From: Chaenocephalus aceratus
Lineage: Eukaryota; Chordata; Actinopteri; Perciformes; Channichthyidae
Assembly: GCA_023974075.1 (NCBI GenBank)
Contig: CM043790.1
Location: forward strand, 20,103,883 to 20,167,882
Reading direction: 5' to 3'
DNA length: 64,000 nt
Position numbers and translations under genes: made by a program. The notes beneath the pieces were generated by a model. The model saw nothing but the letters and a program-made list of their open reading frames with translations. It did not search any database and was not told where the DNA came from. Shown one piece after another: positions 20,970-33,781 of this stretch; the stretch's first letter is position 1, and every line of letters begins with the position of its first letter.

Positions 20970-21125
20970 CGAGAAGAGGTGCTTATTTTGAATGACGCAT
21001 GCGTCGTGGCGCAGGCTACTTATAGGGGGTGATTTACCCTGACGTTGACGTCAAGATCACCAGCCAATCAGGATTGGCGTAATGAGATTGATGCTTCTGT
21101 TTGCTCCGCGATGAGGCGCATCCCA
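20970..21125 (-). repeat. DIRS copy 1 right inverted terminal repeat
   Basis: Reverse complement of 16231-16383. It contains a palindromic TTGACGTCAA with the CRE core and CTACTTATAGGGGG, the inverted TATA-like motif. Confidence 0.9.
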
Positions 21126-21147
21126 CTTCATGTTACTCTGAGACTGG

Positions 21148-23428
21148 GGTTACGTAAGTAACCTATAGTTTTCCTCACATGTGATGCCATTACTAACATT
21201 TGTTTGAGACTGCGATATAATGTGCATAAGAGAGTAGTCAGTACACACAGTGTTAGTGATGTTGGTGTTGTCAAGGGAGAAATTGCTTTTCTGGGACCCC
21301 TGCTGCACTTCAAGGGTCTTGTGTGATGCTTATGTGATGTCTGTTTTGAGAGGATTGCCTTCTGTTTGCTTGGGTTTTAGAGAAATTATTAAACTTCATG
21401 TAATTTATTTACTAAAAAATAAATTGTGCTGAGTCTCTTACTGTTGCCTAATCAAAGTCATTAGATAAATACAGCAATGGTGCTTTCAGTGTCTGAAATG
21501 GGTGATAATAGTCAGATGTTTCAGAGGTTAGCTCTTAGGATTCTTATTGCAATGCAATTTAAAGATATGGACCTTATCTTCTGTGAAACATCCGTAAGGC
21601 TCGTCTGAAGCAAAGCATGATGATCTTGGGTGATAGCTTGTGAAGTTTTCTGCTGTTTCCATTGAGGATAACGCGTTGTAAAAAAAAGCCTTTCTCCCCA
21701 TTGTGACCCACCACTTGTGGATGTAAATTGATATCAACATGTCCTCTCTTCTTAAGTTGTCAGTTTTTATCACAATTCTCTAACAGTTGAACAATAAATG
21801 TTAGATTTTCTGTCTGAATGTGACTCTTCCACTACCCTCTCCATGTATAACATACCTAACTATTTGAACGGCTTCCCCTGTTCATTTTGATGCTAATCCA
21901 TAATTCTGTTGAAAATGAAAGGCTCTCTGGAGCCCAGATCAAAGGCTTTGCTGTTCTCAGTAGGGCACAGGTGTGCAAAAGCAGGAAGAACACCGATCTA
22001 TTTTTCCCTTCAAAAAGAGCAATTATAAAGCCCATTCCTGACTTACCATAGGATGAAATGGTAATCCTTGTTATGGTTAAACAAATAAATAAAGAGTGCT
22101 GATGTTGAAAAAGAAAGACAGTTTATCTAAATGTGTCTACTGTATAGGTGACCCTGGGCCATGTTTTGGTTAGCTTGTCTCACACTGTACATTTCTCCTC
22201 TTTGCAGAAATGTGTGCATTTTAAGCAGCTGGCAGAAGAGTTATTTCTGAGATGTACTCATCCCTCAAGTAATACACTTTAATCCTCTCTCCACCTACAC
22301 TAATACATGCAGAAGCAAATTGCTTCATGATGCATTCTTCATGTACACCCATAACCTTTGCATGTCTGCAACCAGTTTTTAATACTACAGGGGGTGTATT
22401 TGTTGAGTATAGAGAATAATAAAACATGCAGGTAACATACTTGACTATTTCCCCAATTTACAATACAGTAATATAATTCAAGGATTATTTGGCCAACATA
22501 TCGGGAACCCTAACTTCTTAATCTAACTTCTGAAAGCTAACTTCTGAAACTCATCTTAGTATGAGCTTTAAATCCACACAACATTTGGTATTATAATGCC
22601 ACTGATCTGTACAGAGTTGTGAGCTGTGCTGGATCTGTGCCGGGATATTTAAGAAGTATTGAGGTTTTTGTGTGAACAAGGATACTTCTGTTTCTAAAAC
22701 AGCAGATTCGTTATTGTCCTGATTTTAGATTCTCTGAATGTAATATCCTCAGTATAGCTGATGATTCATTGATATATTAGTAAGCAGAATCTCAACCCAA
22801 CAGTAGACCTCTCAATGTGGGAAATGTGTTAATACATTGTCTGACTGTCTGATATATTCTTTTCCTGGTATGATATAAATAACAATGCACACAGTGTAGT
22901 TTTCTCTGTAGTACCAGCAGGGTTTTAAATTGTTTTAATCCACCTAATATGTGTCAGGGGTAGACCCTCCGGGCCAGTATAGTTTCATTATCACTGGCCC
23001 CACCATTGTAACCACTGGCCCAAGAGCATTCGTCCAAAAAATCGACTCTAATAATCAAGAAAATGAACACATTTGTTGCAATAGTAATTTATGCACAAAC
23101 TACATTACTACTTGTACTACAACATTTGAATAATCAGTTATTCCTCATTTTCCTCAATTGTTCATATTTGGTTTATTAAAATTGTTATATTGTGGTCATT
23201 GTTAAAAGAAAAAAAGGAGGGTGACATTTCTGCTATGAGTATTATTATTTTTATAATACACTTGCTGCCTTCCTGTCATTATCAGGAGTTAGAAATGTAA
23301 TGGCTATGTAATAGATTTGATTAGAACCTTCATTATCCTAAACTTCTGGGACATTTCCCTATAGTGAATATACCTTTATATTTTATACTCTTCACTTACT
23401 TGTCAGCATAGGTCGGTATTGCCTTGTC
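21148..23428. other. no gene recognised
   Basis: AT-rich DNA. A short repeat-like block near 22955-23035 (CAGGGGTAGACCCTCCGGGC) resembles a hAT-type terminus but has no partner. Confidence 0.45.
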
Positions 23429-23780
23429 TTGTTACAAATGGAAAATAAAGTGTGGAGTTCCATACTCAACACACCGCCTCTGACTCCCTTTCATCGGCTC
23501 TACACTGCTGACCCTGACGTTTTCGTGAAAGATTCCGAAGACTTCATGAACATGGCTGATCGCGATGTTTTTGTTAAACTGCTGGAGTTTTGGGAGCATG
23601 CTGCTGCAGCGTGGTTCGCACACATGGAGGCGCACTTTGCCTGCCGCCGTGTCCGTGACGGGGACCTGAAATATTTTCATGTGGTGGCGGCGCTGGGGAG
23701 CTCCACGTCGTCCAGGTTGCTTGGATTCATTCGTGGTTCGGGGCGAAGAAGTGCATCGCTCCCTGCAGTTACAAACCTCC
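23429..23780 (+). pseudogene. gypsy gag fragment
   Basis: The frame contains FWEHAAAAWFAHMEAHFACR followed by DLKYFHVVAALGSSTSSRLL, the matrix/capsid-like start of fish Ty3/gypsy Gag (pattern FW...WF...EA.F..R.......KY..VVAAL...T..R). The preceding residues are not recognisable. The zinc-knuckle region is missing: shortly after FIRGSG the sequence runs into a region that in another frame leads to the protease. The first in-frame ATG is probably not the original start. Confidence 0.7.
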
Positions 23781-23829
23781 GGGAAACGAGAGAGCCGGCG
23801 CTCGGTAGTGGCCCTGAGCGTTGGCGGCA

Positions 23830-24365
23830 CGAGCAGGCTTCTCTTCGTTAGCAACAGTGTCTCGGGAAGGTAGTTTCTTTGTGACACGTGCACCCAACGG
23901 AGCGTGGTTCCTGCGTCGAGGGAGGACGTCGTTCGAGGGGGACACGGACCGCAGTTGACGACAGCTAATGGCGACCCCATCCACACTTACGGCGCGAGGC
24001 CTATGTGTTTATGTATTGGAGGACAGTGTTTCAACTGGGATTTTGTGACGGCAGACATTTATTTTCCCCTCCTCGGGGAAGATTTTTTATGTGCTCACGG
24101 ACTCCTTGTGGACGTTAGAAACAAACACTTGGTTGATGCCTTGGCGTTTTCCTCCCTGGTGTGTACGCTAGGCAAGGCGGCGTACAACGGGCTGTCTGGC
24201 TCGCTGTCGGGGGCAGACAGTTTTCTCAGGCTGTTGGCTGAATTTCCGGACATGACGCTGCCCACTTTCTCTGCGCTCACCACCAAGCATGGGGTGGAGC
24301 ACCACATCACCACCGAAGTTCCCACCGAAAGTCTACGCCAGGCCCCGGCAGTTAAATCCTTCTAA
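23830..24365 (+). pseudogene. gypsy aspartic protease fragment
   Basis: In one frame, TSRLLFVSNSVSGR is followed by a TAG (23871-23873) and then FLCDTCTQRSVVPASREDVV, FNWDFVTADIYFPLLGEDFL and HGLLVDVRNKHLVD. The family's catalytic D-T/S-G is here D-T-C (Gly to Cys, codon 23889-23891). The PLLG.DFL..HGLLVD block is the usual end of the protease. It then runs via TLPTFSALTTKHGVEHHITT into the RT linker. Non-functional because of the stop and the active-site change. Confidence 0.8.
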
Positions 24366-24866
24366 ACTTGTAGTAGCGAGGGCGGAGTTTTCGACCATGG
24401 AACGCTTGGGTATCATCCGCAGGTCTGACAGTCCTTGGGCCTCTACTCTGCACATCGTTCCCAAGCCTAACGGCGGTTGGCACCCATGTGGGGATTACCG
24501 CTGCCTCAACGACGCCACGACACCTGACCGCTACCCGGTGCCGCACATTCAGGACTTTTCAGCACACCTGGCGGGTACGCTGGTGTTTTCTAAGGTGGAC
24601 CTGGTGTGTGGATACCACCAGGTGCCCATGCATCCCCTGGACATTCCCAAAACGGCAGTGATAACGCCGTTTTGGGAACGTGTTCGAGTTCCTGCGGATG
24701 CCTTTTAGGCTCAAGAATGCCGCTCAAACGTTCCAGCGCCTGATGGATTCGATGCTGCGGGACTTACCATTTGTGTTCGTCTACCTGGACATAAAGTGCC
24801 TGTTCGGGGTGTTTGACATTGACTTCCTCGGGCACCGCAGGCGGCGCAGCACCCCTGCCGGCGAAG
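24366..24866 (+). pseudogene. gypsy reverse transcriptase fragment (palm deleted)
   Basis: The frame 24289-24708 gives MERLGIIRRSDSPWASTLHI, VPKPNGGWHPCGDYRCLNDA, YPVPHIQDFSAHLAG and FSKVDLVCGYHQVPMHP, RT motifs 1-3. A frame change near 24690 leads to FEFLRMPFRLKNAAQTFQRL and VFVYLDIKCLFGVFDIDFLG. The catalytic YLDD box is reduced to YLD followed directly by sequence from the end of the thumb, so an internal deletion removed the second Asp and the region after it. Confidence 0.8.
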
Positions 24867-25521
24867 GTTGAGGCTGTTGCGGCGTTTCCTCGCACGCACA
24901 CGGCCCGGTCGCTCCGTGAGTTCCTGGGGATGGTGACTTTCTACCACCGTTTCATCGCCCGGGCCGCCCACATTATGCGGCCGCTATATGAGGCTTTTGA
25001 CCGGGAGCTCCTTGGACTCTGGCTGGCTGCACGGCACTTCCGTTTTTTGCTGGAAGGCCGGGAATTTACGGCATTCGTTGACCACAAGCCGCTCACGTTT
25101 TCCATGTCTAAAGTTGCGGAGCTTTGGTCTTCTCGTCAACAGAGGCAGCTTTCCTACATCTCGGAGTTCACCACAGACATTAAGCACGGGCTGGCAAGTC
25201 GAACCTGGTCGCAGATTGCCTCTCCAGGGTCGCCATCGGGGCCGTCCAGTTGGGCCTCGACTATACCCGCATGGCGGCGGACCAGGTCACAGATCCCAGC
25301 GTCCAGGCCCTGAAAGGTGATGACGTGGGGCTGCGCCTGGAAGACGTGGTCTTCGGTGACGCAGGCATTACTCTCCTGTGCGATGTCTCCACGGGCCTGC
25401 CGCGTCTGGTCGTTCCCGCCAGTTCCGTGTTCGGGGCGGTGCACGACCTGTCACACCCCGGCGGGAAACCTTCGTTGCGCATGGTGGCCAAGTGCACCAC
25501 CACCGAAGTAACAACATACTG
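24860..25521 (+). pseudogene. gypsy RNase H and integrase N-terminal fragment
   Basis: The frame 24813-25200 gives FLGMVTFYHRFIARAAHIMR and then FDRELLGLWLAARHFRFLLE, FVDHKPLTFSM and SSRQQRQLSYISEFTTDIKH: the connection and the C-terminal half of RNase H, with the N-terminal half deleted at about 24990. In another frame SNLVADCLSRVAIGAVQLGL follows (end of RNase H linker), then HDLSHPGGKPSLRMVA, the first His residues of the integrase zinc-binding domain. It stops at 25520 with no catalytic core. Confidence 0.75.
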
Positions 25522-28500
25522 ATACCGGTTAGTAAAAACCATGAATTAATGCTTTGACAAGTCTGCAGACAGACGGCAGGCGAAAACCCTTTTAAAATGC
25601 GTGTTTTCTGAATGGAGATCGGCTAAGCTAACGTTGTATATGCTCTGACCGTCCACACTCACAACAACGGCCTATACAGACATAAATAAACAAGCGACTG
25701 TATTGCCATGACACAGACAGTCTGTGGTTTGTACTTCTTTAACTTTTGTCTAGTTTCTGAACAGATATGAGGAGCTGTGAGCTCTGAGGGCTAACAGCTA
25801 ACGGCTGATGTTGGTTTTGTTTTTCGCATTGAAGATGACATCACGGCTCCGCCTACACACTGCGTTACTATAGTTACTACCCCAGTTCCTAAACTGTAAT
25901 GGAAACGCAGCATAAAGTGAGCCTGGCCTACCAAGGCCTAACTATACTGTACTAAGCCGTGCGAGGCAATGTTTTATGTCTTACTGTTTGTTTGTTTTTC
26001 TTTTTGTTTGTTTTTTTAAACCAATATTTTCAATGGCCCGAGCGGGCAAGTGGAAAGTACGTTATGCTGACCTGGGGTGTCTAATGGCGCATTAGACACA
26101 CAGGGCTAGACATTTATAATGTCTAGCCCTGTGTGTGATCTGAGCACTTCTCTTCGTTGACTCGTATCCTAAAATCTATTCTGAGCAAAAGATTGTCCAT
26201 ACAAATCTTGTATTTTATGAAGGATATGCATTTGCACATTACAATTTTATATTTTGTCATGGTTTTTTTAAACGATTAAAATGACATAGCAGAGACTGTA
26301 ATCCGCAATCTAAGCAGTTTCACACTGTTCAGTTACCAACATCTTTGCTTAAATTGCTTGTTTGCTGGAATTACTGTGGTAGCTGTCGTCTCACAGGGGT
26401 ACTTATCTCTACTAGAATTGCATTTCTGCACAGGATTACAGGTTTCAATCACAGTTTACAAAATCTCTTTAAAACGTCAAAAAAAACGAAGACAAGAAAA
26501 TGCAAAAGAGGCAGTAAATTGTAAGATTGTCTTTGATGTTAGTCAATTCCTATTGTTTTGATTGAGCCGTTTCTCTTTATGAAAACTCATACACACTCAC
26601 TTTTCTTTTGGTGGCATATTCTTACAGCATTGTTACAATGCAGGCATACTTATCTTAATTAAAACCTTTCCCAAGACTTGCCACATTGTTGCCTTAACCT
26701 ATAGTTGATAGTGAAACCTAACAAATGCAACTTTAGTTGTGGTGATAACCACTAATAACTAACATCCCGTACAGTCACTGATGGCTTTTGCTTAGCTTTG
26801 CTTTAATTCATGTGGCATTAACAATCTGCAGTATTACAGGGTGAACATGCATAGTGATCTGTTGTTCTAGTGATACAGAAACATATGATTTTAGTGTTTA
26901 TGTCCACATGCTACACATATAAAATGAAAACCGTGGGTCTGCATACAGATTTGTACTACACACCAAGCATGTATGAGTCATGCTGGTTTATTCACTTTTC
27001 TTAATTCCAAGCTTATACAGCCTTTTAGTTGTCTGGGCTGTCTGTTAATTAAGATAAACCCAGTTGGTGAAACCAATGTGCAGTGTGTGTGTACATCCTT
27101 ATTCTGTGTGATTGAGCTTTCTCTTGGTTCAAATCAATAGTGATGTTATAAGACACATACTCAAGCATTAACTTTTTAATGTCCCACAGGGATTCAACTG
27201 TAGGTCTTTTTCTAGATCTTGTCTGTGAATTATATATCCTGCCCTTTTGTTTGATGGGGGATTCGTTTTTTTAAAGGATTCGGACGCTTGATGCTAGTGA
27301 AATAATACGTTTGTGTTTCGTCCTCAGTTAGTGTCACTAATGATTATGAACCTCTGACATTGCACTGTATTTCAATGCAACAGCTTTGCAACAGATACTA
27401 CATTTGTAAAGCATAAAGCACAGTTATTATGGTATTAGGCATTTTAAGTTGGTGGATATTTTTTTGCAATATTTGTAGATTCTGGTACTGTGCGTGATGG
27501 CAGTAGATTGCAAGGTGTTCATGTTATTGTGTCCTAGCTGTCAAGCATATAAACGGACTAAGAATTCTGATTTGTTTGCTTTATTCAACAGTTTTAGAGC
27601 CCATACAATCTGGTCTACAACATCGCAATCATTAATGTTGAGTCATATTTGATGTATCAAAATCTGAAAATGTTTCACAAATGTATCGTTCCCCTCAGTT
27701 ACGCTTTGTGCATTCATATATATCTGATATTATATTCACTCTTTTAAGAGTTAAAATGACTTTTGATCCATAAAGAAAAGGGCATGATGAAATGTAACAT
27801 GTCCTTTATTGCTCCCTTCACGTATTACCTTCTATCCCTATTGTGGCCTCTTTCAAGAAGTAATTATAAATCATTCTTCTTTCCTGTGACTCTAAGAGCT
27901 TGAATGCAAATTATCACACTGTGCATATGAGAACAGGACCTCACTTTTCCATTAATCACAGTACATTTGTTGTGATGAATAATCCTAATACAATGAAAAC
28001 ACTAAATTGTTTCCATTACAGCAGCTTAAATTAACCATGTCCGGGTTTACATTAAATTCAATGTTGAGGTTCTTGAGTTTTCATCCCTAAGAAAATCCTC
28101 TTTGAACGACACACAATACAATCAAGTTCTGCATTAAAAGCAGCAAAAGGCTATCCTTTTTAATGAACCAAGAGAAAATGCCTCAGGAGAGTTACAGTTT
28201 AAGATTTATCTAATGAGTCATTTGACAATGATTAGAGTTAATCTTTGTGGTTAACTTTTGATAATGGTCATTTAGGCAACTGATTACAGCTCAGTAATGA
28301 AAAAGAAGGCTTATTTATTTCAGTTAAAATTAAAATGCTTGGATACAGATGTGTAGGCCTTTGCTCCAATATTCTTTGCCTGAAATTGTACAATTGACTT
28401 CAATTCAGGCAACCATTATTTATTTCACTTTGATTGTTAGTTTCTCAAAGTTACTTTGTATTGGCCCCTTTTCAATGCCAACCCAACTCTAGACAGAGAA

Positions 28501-30720
28501 AGGAGGAAATCCACAGTCTGCCAATCACACATAATTAAACCAAAATGTCTTCGGTTCCCTGGGGGAGATCTCCTCCGTCAGTGAAAGATCAACAAGCCAA
28601 AGAGAAATCAGAACAGTGATTGTTTGGAGTTCAAACATGGACCTTGGATGGTGCTGCTCTGCCCTTCTGTTGTTCAAAGTAAGGTCTGAGACCTAATGAA
28701 TATGTATGCTCTGTGGTAACTAATGTGATATAAAAAAGAAGAGCTTTAGACCATTTTAAAGTAAGCTATGGCCAAGACTTTTTAAATACATTTAAAACTG
28801 TCTAAGAAAAAATAATATGGTTATAGATTGTATTGAGCATCAGTATACAACACTTACATTAATCCACTTAAGATAAACTTCATATGTGTACAAATGTGAC
28901 GGTAAACTATTGCTGGCATTAAGCCATCAATAAATGGCAAACCAAATGGTAAAAAATGTAGGACTGATGTCAAAAGAGAGGACCTTGAAATATATTTTTT
29001 AAGAAAGCTGATATTTTGTGAGGCATTTATATTTGCCCAATTTGAAACATATTGTGGTCAAGTACATGTCAACCATTTGTGTGTTACATCTGCACTGGCT
29101 TCTTCTGGATTGTTCTTTCAGTTATCAGCTAATGTGTTCAGTCAGTCTGTTTGTTCTGCTGCTTTGCCACCTTGAGCAAGAACCAGGGAAACTATAGACA
29201 CAGGACCAACATGTGGAGACTGCACTAAGTGGTTATAGTGATGGCAACGAGCTCAGTAAGGACACTGAAGGATACTGCACACAGGGCTCTGCTAGTCCTC
29301 ACACAGGGAGTAATTAGCCATGACATTCCTTTGGTTACATTATTCCTGGAACAGGTTCACAGTCTCGTCATACATCCTCCAGGTGTCCATAACAAAACCA
29401 TACGCTTGCTAACTTGCACTTCAGCCAAATAAGCAGATTTTGTTTTTTTAAATATGTTCACATTGCTCTTTGTTCTAACAGATATACTCTGTTCAGCCAA
29501 CTCTTACACTTTGCATTAAAAAACAGAGTCTACCTCACATAGTGTTGAATGTGTCAGTTGCTGGGCTATGCATGGTCAAAAAGCCATTTATTTTGTATTT
29601 TTAAGCCACAAAGTGTTGGTAAAATCAGAGGAGTTTCACACAGGTCTCTCCATGCTTTCGGCCATGATGGAAATCAAAGAGTCCTCGACTGCTTTGCATA
29701 GATTCCTGCTGTGAGCAGCTATAAATACATATCATTACAGCTTGGAAATGGAGAAAATTACAGTAAATGGAGAGGCAGGCTAATAATTCTGGCCGCGTCA
29801 AGCACTTCAGCATAAATACTATAATGTTGTTAAATCTCAATTGCCACACTCTCTATAGATTATATACACATTTACTCCCTGGCTGAATCTGCATGACAGA
29901 AGGAAACAAATGCAGAACTAACACATTTGTATATAACGCTGACACAGTTTACATCTGTTCGGACAGTGAAATTGGGCCACTTTTTACACTGCTATGCCAT
30001 ATCCATTTAAATTACACTTGTCATGCTACAAATTAGGTAGCTGTCAAAATACCAGAGCGAACCAGCAATGACTTGACAAGTAAATAAATAAATAAATAAT
30101 AATGTTGCAGGTTTGGGTCAGAAAAAGCAGCTGCTGTCACTCCTGCTACCCTGTCCTCTCGAAAATGTGTAATACTTGCATAGGCTCAGCAGCGCCAGGC
30201 TTAAATGTTAGGATTAGGTTGTCAGGAATAGTCAAGCAAGTAGGTAACCCATCGAGCCAGCATGAAGCTTTGTACAGGTGTGAAGAAAAGATGAAGAGGA
30301 ACAAGTTATGGCAGTGCTTAGTTCCCCTCCCGTGCGAGGATTGGTAACAGAATTGGCAGAGAGTGAGGTTTGAAATATAGGAAGCAAGGGAACAGAAACG
30401 AGAAACAACAAAGCACTCCCTCTACCTTCAGTGAAGCCATTATGCTAATATATCTTGTTTCTTTTATCCATTGTTCATATCTATAATATTATCTGAGATT
30501 AATAAAGCAGTGATTTAGGAATTACAGTACTTTAGGTAATACTAATACATATGGATTTGTCACGAACTTGGAAACACAAGATATGGTAAAGGACTCAAAT
30601 GCACGACCCGGGAGACAGAGGTAAAGTATGAGTAAAATAGTTTATTCCAAATAGGTTTACAACAAATTATCGACACTCTTAACGAGGTGAAAACAAGGCT
30701 CAAAAAAGGCACAAATAACT
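25522..30720. other. no gene recognised; AT-rich, low repeat content
   Basis: About 5.2 kb with no recognisable coding region, RNA gene or element except a double hairpin at 26077-26137 and possible short repeat traces at 25560-25990. It could be intron or intergenic; the sequence does not decide. Confidence 0.5.
26077..26137. repeat. two adjacent hairpins, one with a perfect 19-bp stem
   Basis: 26096-26114 pairs perfectly with 26118-26136 (ACACACAGGGCTAGACATT) around a 3-base loop. Just upstream, GTGTCTAAT (26077-26085) pairs with ATTAGACAC (about 26091-26099). Confidence 0.9.
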
Positions 30721-31363
30721 GGATTGGATTGACTGGATTACTGCAACGCTCTCTATGTGGGTATGGACCAGGCGTCAATTAGACGCCTGCAGCTAATCCA
30801 AAATGCAGCAACACTTCTTCTCACTGGCCATAAAAAGCGTGACCACATCACCCCAATTCTGGCCTCACTACACTGGCTTCCAATTCGGTTCCGAATTGAT
30901 TTTAAACTCCTTTTATTTGTTTTCAAAGCCCTAAATGGGCTGGCTCCGGCCTATATAGCTGAACTCCTCCATCGCTACACCCCAGCCAGAGCTTTAAGGT
31001 CTGCTGACCAGCTGCTGCTGATAGTGCCCAAGACCAGGCTCAAAACCCGAGGGCACCGAGCCTTCGCAGCAGCTGGTCCTAGGCTCTGGAACACTCTGCC
31101 CCTCCATGTGAGGTCGGCCCAGACCCTAGGCCTAGGGGTTTTTAAATCTACACTTAAAACTCACTTCTTCTCTTTGGCCTTCTAGTCAGAGCGGAGCACG
31201 ACTCCTGACATTTCCCTGTGTGATTTTTTTTATTTTTGCTGTTGTATTTGTTGTAAAGTGTTTTTATTGTAAAGTGTTTTTATTGTATGTACAGCACTTT
31301 GGCTCGACCAAAAATCGTTTTAAAAATGTGTTATATAAATAAAACTTGATTTGATTTGATTTA
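30721..31363 (+). mobile_element. 5'-truncated L2-type LINE with (TTGAT)n tail
   Basis: It contains the last 150 codons of ORF2 and a short 3' UTR ending TATATAAATAAAACTTGATT, then TTGATTTGATT repeats. The 5' truncation near 30721 is typical of LINE insertion. It shares its C-terminal protein with the long L2 at 61023-64000. Confidence 0.9.
30736..31185 (+). pseudogene. L2 ORF2 C-terminal fragment
   Basis: The frame reads LDYCNALYVGMDQASIRRLQ, RDHITPILASLHWLPIRFRI, ALNGLAPAYIAELLHRY, RSADQLLLIVPKTRLKTRGH, RAFAAAGPRLWNTLP and ends FKSTLKTHFFSLAF. This is the region C-terminal to the RT palm of vertebrate L2 elements. The frame itself is clean, but the endonuclease and RT catalytic domains are missing because of 5' truncation. 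The stop at 31183-31185 is at the normal position. The internal ATG is not a real start. Confidence 0.9.
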
Positions 31364-33781
31364 ACCACAAAAGCCTATATCAGAGCCATCAAAATGATGC
31401 AATTAGGACGGAAGCGACATCTCTCATCCTCCCTTGAACATTTGTATTTGTATCATAGACAAGCTAAAAGGCTGGAGTATTTCAGACTGTCACAGAAAAG
31501 GGGGCAATAGGCATGGGGCGATTATACTATGCTTCACATTATCATAGAATCTCTGATTAATCCAACACATTGTTGTTATCATTTTGATCTTGTTTATTAT
31601 GATTGGCAGACTAACATTTCCCATGCCTTCATTTTTTGTTGCTTCAAGCTTTCTTGCTTTCTCTTGAGTTTCAGACAACCCTGTCTCCTACAGGATTAAA
31701 GGGTCTATTATAGCCTGCAGCCGGATATAGTTGTGCCTTAAAAATAATCTCTGGAATATGTAAAATCACTTTCAGAGTTTACAAACCAGTGCAGAAGGGA
31801 AGTTGAAAAGAAAAGGGGGGTTATGTAATAACATATCTTTGTTCTGAGGTATTGTTGCAGCAGAAAAGAGAATAAAGGATGGGGAAAAAGCCAGACAAAG
31901 GGGAGCAATACATCCAAAGAAGTAACAAAGTAGATTGTTTGTAGATTAGGTACATGCAAGTGTTAAACTACTTTGAGGGCTATGATTAACTTCAGTCATT
32001 ATTAAAGATGGTATGATTTACTGACTTTTTGGTGTAGATTCGTAATCATTTAGATATCTAAGATGATTCGCCGGGTATTTAAATTACAAATCTCTCGGGT
32101 TTATAACAGACACAGAATGGTGAAAGTGTGTGACAATAATAGATATATGGAAAGGCCAATGAATGCAGTGCACTGCAAGGGATTATGTGATAATGGAGAC
32201 TTGCTCAGTGTTACTTAGAAGGTCGGCTGGTGAATTGGGACATAAACAATTTAAGTACTTTTTTGGTCTGTTTTGAGGCAAAATGCCAGAGTGCATTGTA
32301 TTGATTGCCACAAAGGTTTGAAATGATTAAATTATTGTTCAGCTGTTACTTATCTTGAAAGAAGACACTGGGATCAGGGCTGCCTGCAGAACTGTCTGAG
32401 AAACTGTAGTTCGTTCAACATTTGTGGTGGGTCATAAAAGGTATTGGCTTTTAATTTTTCTCTAAAACTGTGAGGGGATTAGGAGAAGGGCTACTCGGTG
32501 AGATTCCAGGGACCCATTTTAGATTTCTAAAAAGTTTGATGCAAAAAGAATATCCAGACAGTGTCCAAAAAAGGTAATGAAAACAAGTTGTGTCACCAAG
32601 GCCATGTTTGTGCACATCGTATTTGAAAACATTTCCACAAATATCCTGCTGTCGATCTCTCTATGAAATATAGTGACAACTTTAATTGTAAATCCAGCAA
32701 AACCTTTTGCATACCCATCGTATTTGCTTTTAAGTGTTAACTTGAAACCATATCCCCAAGTATTAAAGCCATAGTTGTGATATTTGTGAACATAAATGCA
32801 CATAATGTTTATATAAAATATTTTCATATACCTTTGGAGTAGAAAGCATACAAAGAGCTACTGTTACATTATGTCAAATGTAATCAATTGTTGAGAGTGG
32901 TGCAGTAAAACAATTAAATATTTGAATAATAATGTTGTAATCTACAGTATCAGCTGTGAGCTTTTGAATTGGTAAAATTCATAGAAATGTATCAAAAAAA
33001 CATGCATGTTTTAGACCAAATGCCCTTGGACATCTTTTAAGTTTTTTATTTTTATGTCAGCTACAGAGTAAAAAAGAGCCATTTGCCTTTTCTCCTTCAG
33101 TAAAAGGGGTCAGAGATGGTTATGGGGTCTGCTTTTTCTCCTCCAGTGAGCGCTGGCACCAAAGCTTCTATCTGTCTGACTTTTACCTGAGAGAACCTGT
33201 GGTTTGTGGCTTTTATTTTGGCTCTTATGTGAGAGACAGAATGAGTCAGACTCAACTACAAGGGCTTTGCAAGGCCACTTTCCCACAGGCTGGTCCTGGG
33301 GAAAAGAGTCACTTCTCTCCCGGGCTTTGCGTTCTGAAGAAGAAACAAACACAGGACAGAGGTTTTACATCATGGTTGGGGTTGTGCTATTGCATGATCC
33401 TCTGTGTCTTTGCTATTTGCAAAATGCTGAGTTCTACTTGAACCCTAAATGCTTTATATTTGTATATAAAATATACATTTACAACATGTTTGTTGTTAAG
33501 CTACAGTTCCCATTGTATTGCTTGCACAAGGCATTCATATTCAGTCTGGCTTCAGTGCCTGGAAGCCATCCTAATCAATGCGTGATTGATGAGTATAATT
33601 ATTTTTTTCTGTGAGCTATTTCAGGATGTGTGAACTGGTCACATTGCCTACTATATAAGCATACATATACACCCACATGTAAGAACCCAACTGCAGTGCC
33701 TTGTGTCTCTGTTGTTCTCAATGGGAACAAGTGTGTGTACTTTGAAAATGTAAAGGGCATAGAGCAGATTGTGCGTGAAAC
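31364..33781. other. no gene recognised
   Basis: AT-rich sequence. Two overlapping plus-strand frames at 33199-33614 lack recognisable domains. No repeats with visible boundaries. Confidence 0.45.

Larger units (their letters stand above)
16196..21147 (+). mobile_element. DIRS-type tyrosine-recombinase retrotransposon, copy 1 (defective)
   Basis: The order is inverted terminal repeat, leader, gag, RT/RNase H, tyrosine recombinase, internal complementary region, inverted terminal repeat. The left terminus GTTCTCATTCATAAC is shared with copy 2 at 53085. Inverted repeats of about 150 bp lie at 16231-16383 and 20970-21125. The right terminus CACTTCATGTTACTCTGAGA pairs with an internal copy at about 20914-20934, the hallmark of DIRS circular-intermediate architecture. 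All three coding regions carry frameshifts, stops or deletions, so it cannot move on its own. The exact right end (21147 or up to about 21170) is uncertain. Confidence 0.9.
23429..25521 (+). mobile_element. Ty3/gypsy LTR retrotransposon remnant (gag to start of integrase), no LTRs
   Basis: Domains occur in the order gag, aspartic protease, RT, RNase H and integrase zinc-binding start, all plus strand, but compressed into about 2.1 kb against roughly 4-5 kb in intact elements. Internal deletions, stops and frame changes occur between nearly every domain. No LTRs or polypurine tract were recognised. The piece is GC-rich relative to its surroundings. Confidence 0.85.
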
